Shown here one piece after another: positions 62,967 through 64,000 of a stretch of 64,000 nt of DNA. The DNA is from Sediminicola sp. GTDB taxonomy: Bacteria; Bacteroidota; Bacteroidia; Flavobacteriales; Flavobacteriaceae. Positions within the stretch are counted from its first letter, which is position 1. Each line of letters begins with the position of its first letter. A program made the translations under genes and the position numbers. Under the pieces are notes generated by a model that saw nothing but the letters and a program-made list of their open reading frames with translations, was not told the origin of the DNA and did not search any database. Location: contig JAHEND010000034.1 of NCBI GenBank assembly GCA_024643325.1, positions 93,269 through 157,268 of the forward strand, written 5' to 3'.

Positions 62967-63019
62967 CCCCAACCCTCAGAGCCGAAATCTGATATTCTAT
63001 CCAGTTGAACTACGCAGCC
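62946..63019 (-). tRNA. tRNA-Arg (anticodon TCG)
   Basis: Minus strand: acceptor GGCTGCG pairs with CGCGGTC, anticodon stem TCAGA/TCTGA with loop TTTCGGC (anticodon TCG), T arm GGGGG-TTCGAAT-CCCTT. Discriminator A; CCA is not encoded. Reads CGN arginine codons. It is the integration target of the island to its left. Confidence 0.95.
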
Positions 63020-63076
63020 AAGCATTGATTTCATTGAAAAAAGGGAGGAATTAATAAAACATGAATTATTAATTAT

Positions 63077-63094
63077 TGCCAATTTCACTGCCAA
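63077..63094 (+). repeat. TGCCAA tandem repeats directly before the second integrase
   Basis: TGCCAA at 63077-63082 and 63089-63094, a 12-bp period, ending at the ATG of the following gene. Candidate integrase-binding or operator sites. The tRNA-Arg promoter must lie in this same 75-bp gap. Confidence 0.4.
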
Positions 63095-64000
63095 ATGATC
63101 ACACAAAGTTACCCCAAAGTTAAGTTTACAAAAGAAAAAAAAGTATTTATTTCATTTTATTCAAAAGGGAAAAGATTTAGAATATTCAATGGAAAAAATT
63201 TTAACATTGATATTTATCCAAATGACTATCCTAATTATTTAAGAGAAGCTAAGGCACAGCTTTTAGCATTAAAAATATTTGAGAAAATTAGTAAAGAGCG
63301 ATTAGATGATATTAATACTCCATCAGATATGGAATACTTAAAATCTGCTCTTAATACTAAATTAAAATCATCAATATCAAATCAATACAAGAAAAATCTA
63401 GTGTTTGTCTTCAATTTAATTTCTAAAGAATGTAGTAACGATATCTCACAGGAAAAAATCAAAAAGATTATAATGAGCTTTGATAAGGGTACTACTCAAA
63501 AAATGATTAAAAACCATATATCAGCTTTATTAGGAGCTGCTTTTGAAGCTGGATTAAAAACTAATCCAGTTAAAAATATCACTACTAATAGACAAAAAGC
63601 TAAAATTCATAAACCAATTAAAAATATTACAGCTCTATTAGAAGATGTGAAAAGTTTTAACTCAAATCTTTACTTGTGCTGCTTATTAACTTACAGCTGT
63701 CTTCTTAGGCCTCATAGAGAAGTAAGGGAGCTCAAATGGTCTGATTTTTCTGATGACCTATCATTAATAACATTATCTGGTTCAAGAAATAAATCTGGGA
63801 AAAACAGAATTGTACCAGTCCAAAGTTTTATAAGAGACATTCTCGTAAAAGGGGCACCTGATCATAATATTTTTACGGAAACATCAAAACCGCCAAATGA
63901 AAGCTATTTTAAGACTATTTGGGGGCGTTTTAAGAAAGTTTCTAAACTATTAGGTCCAGATCAAACCTTATACAGTTTCAGGCATTCTGGAGCTATAGAA
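63095..64000 (+). CDS. Second tyrosine recombinase (3' end beyond window)
   Basis: 302 codons without a stop to the window edge, starting at the ATG at 63095. It opens MITQSYPKVKFTKEKKVFIS, with a helical core-binding region (about 75-165). The catalytic domain follows: TYSCLLRPHREVRELKWSDF with Arg I at 205, KSGKNRIVPV (catalytic Lys/beta hairpin) and LYSFRHSGAIE with box II Arg296. The last part with the His/Trp and nucleophilic Tyr is cut off. Unlike the island integrase it keeps Arg I, so the two are not recent duplicates. It is divergent from tRNA-Arg, 75 bp away, and probably belongs to another element or an older insertion. Confidence 0.9.
   Translation, partial: MITQSYPKVKFTKEKKVFISFYSKGKRFRIFNGKNFNIDIYPNDYPNYLREAKAQLLALKIFEKISKERLDDINTPSDMEYLKSALNTKLKSSISNQYKKNLVFVFNLISKECSNDISQEKIKKIIMSFDKGTTQKMIKNHISALLGAAFEAGLKTNPVKNITTNRQKAKIHKPIKNITALLEDVKSFNSNLYLCCLLTYSCLLRPHREVRELKWSDFSDDLSLITLSGSRNKSGKNRIVPVQSFIRDILVKGAPDHNIFTETSKPPNESYFKTIWGRFKKVSKLLGPDQTLYSFRHSGAIE

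Noticed and set aside
1..64000. CRISPR arrays
   Set aside because: No series of regularly spaced identical repeats was seen; all repeats found come as pairs.

Overview
This AT-rich window comes from a Bacteroidota chromosome, most likely a marine Flavobacteriaceae. The evidence is a SusC/SusD pair, a one-protein hybrid two-component regulator, TonB receptor plus DUF4249 and DUF3667 genes, TAnnTTTG-type promoters, and tyrosine recombinases lacking catalytic Arg I as in IntDOT.

Layout. (1) 1-1440: the end of mutS, a tRNA-Gly(GCC)/tRNA-Leu(UAA) pair, and downstream debris of an old insertion (tandem TGGCATCA repeats and an HsdM-like C-terminal scrap). (2) 1440-11029: a molybdoenzyme locus. xdhC and a mocA/mobA-like gene converge on a nine-gene minus-strand run encoding a two-subunit molybdenum hydroxylase (2Fe-2S subunit and Tat-exported catalytic subunit), MoeA, a TauE/SafE permease, MoaD, MoeB, MoaE, a MoaC-MoaB fusion and MoaA. 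Together they build the cofactor and insert it into the exported oxidoreductase. (3) 11-31.6 kb: ordinary chromosome with some unusual proteins: a DinB-like gene between two ~95-bp direct repeats, RlmF, a DEAD helicase, a Zn-knuckle/FAD monooxygenase fusion, a TonB receptor with its DUF4249 lipoprotein, a 1004-aa kinase/M23/aminotransferase triple fusion, a GNAT gene with an in-frame stop, a sialidase/fucosidase fusion lipoprotein, and CotH. (4) 31.6-35.1 kb: a LysR regulator with a perfect palindrome at its promoter, divergent from a small unknown gene, a Sua5-like gene split by one TAG, and an SbtA-type bicarbonate transporter.

(5) 35.2-63.0 kb: the main find. An intact tRNA-Arg(UCG) at 62946-63019 and a copy of only its 3' end at 35228-35249 form direct repeats (21 of 22 bases). 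They enclose about 27.7 kb that carries, next to the tRNA, a tyrosine integrase, a co-translated unknown protein and an excisionase-like gene. Similar TTGTGAA repeats lie just inside both ends. The cargo is a complete galactoside system: GH36 alpha-galactosidase, SusC/SusD, two giant FG-GAP/ASPIC lipoproteins, a sugar-sensing hybrid histidine kinase, and a Leloir operon (galE divergent from gntR-galK-galT around a perfect palindrome). I read it as a polysaccharide utilization locus travelling as a tRNA-Arg integrative island. Decayed pieces (a galK fragment, a DUF2130-like tail, a stop-containing secreted-protein remnant) suggest older rearrangements.

(6) 63.1-64.0 kb: a second, different tyrosine recombinase runs off the right edge on the other side of the tRNA, so this locus may host more than one element.

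All functional calls come from reading motifs. No database search was possible.
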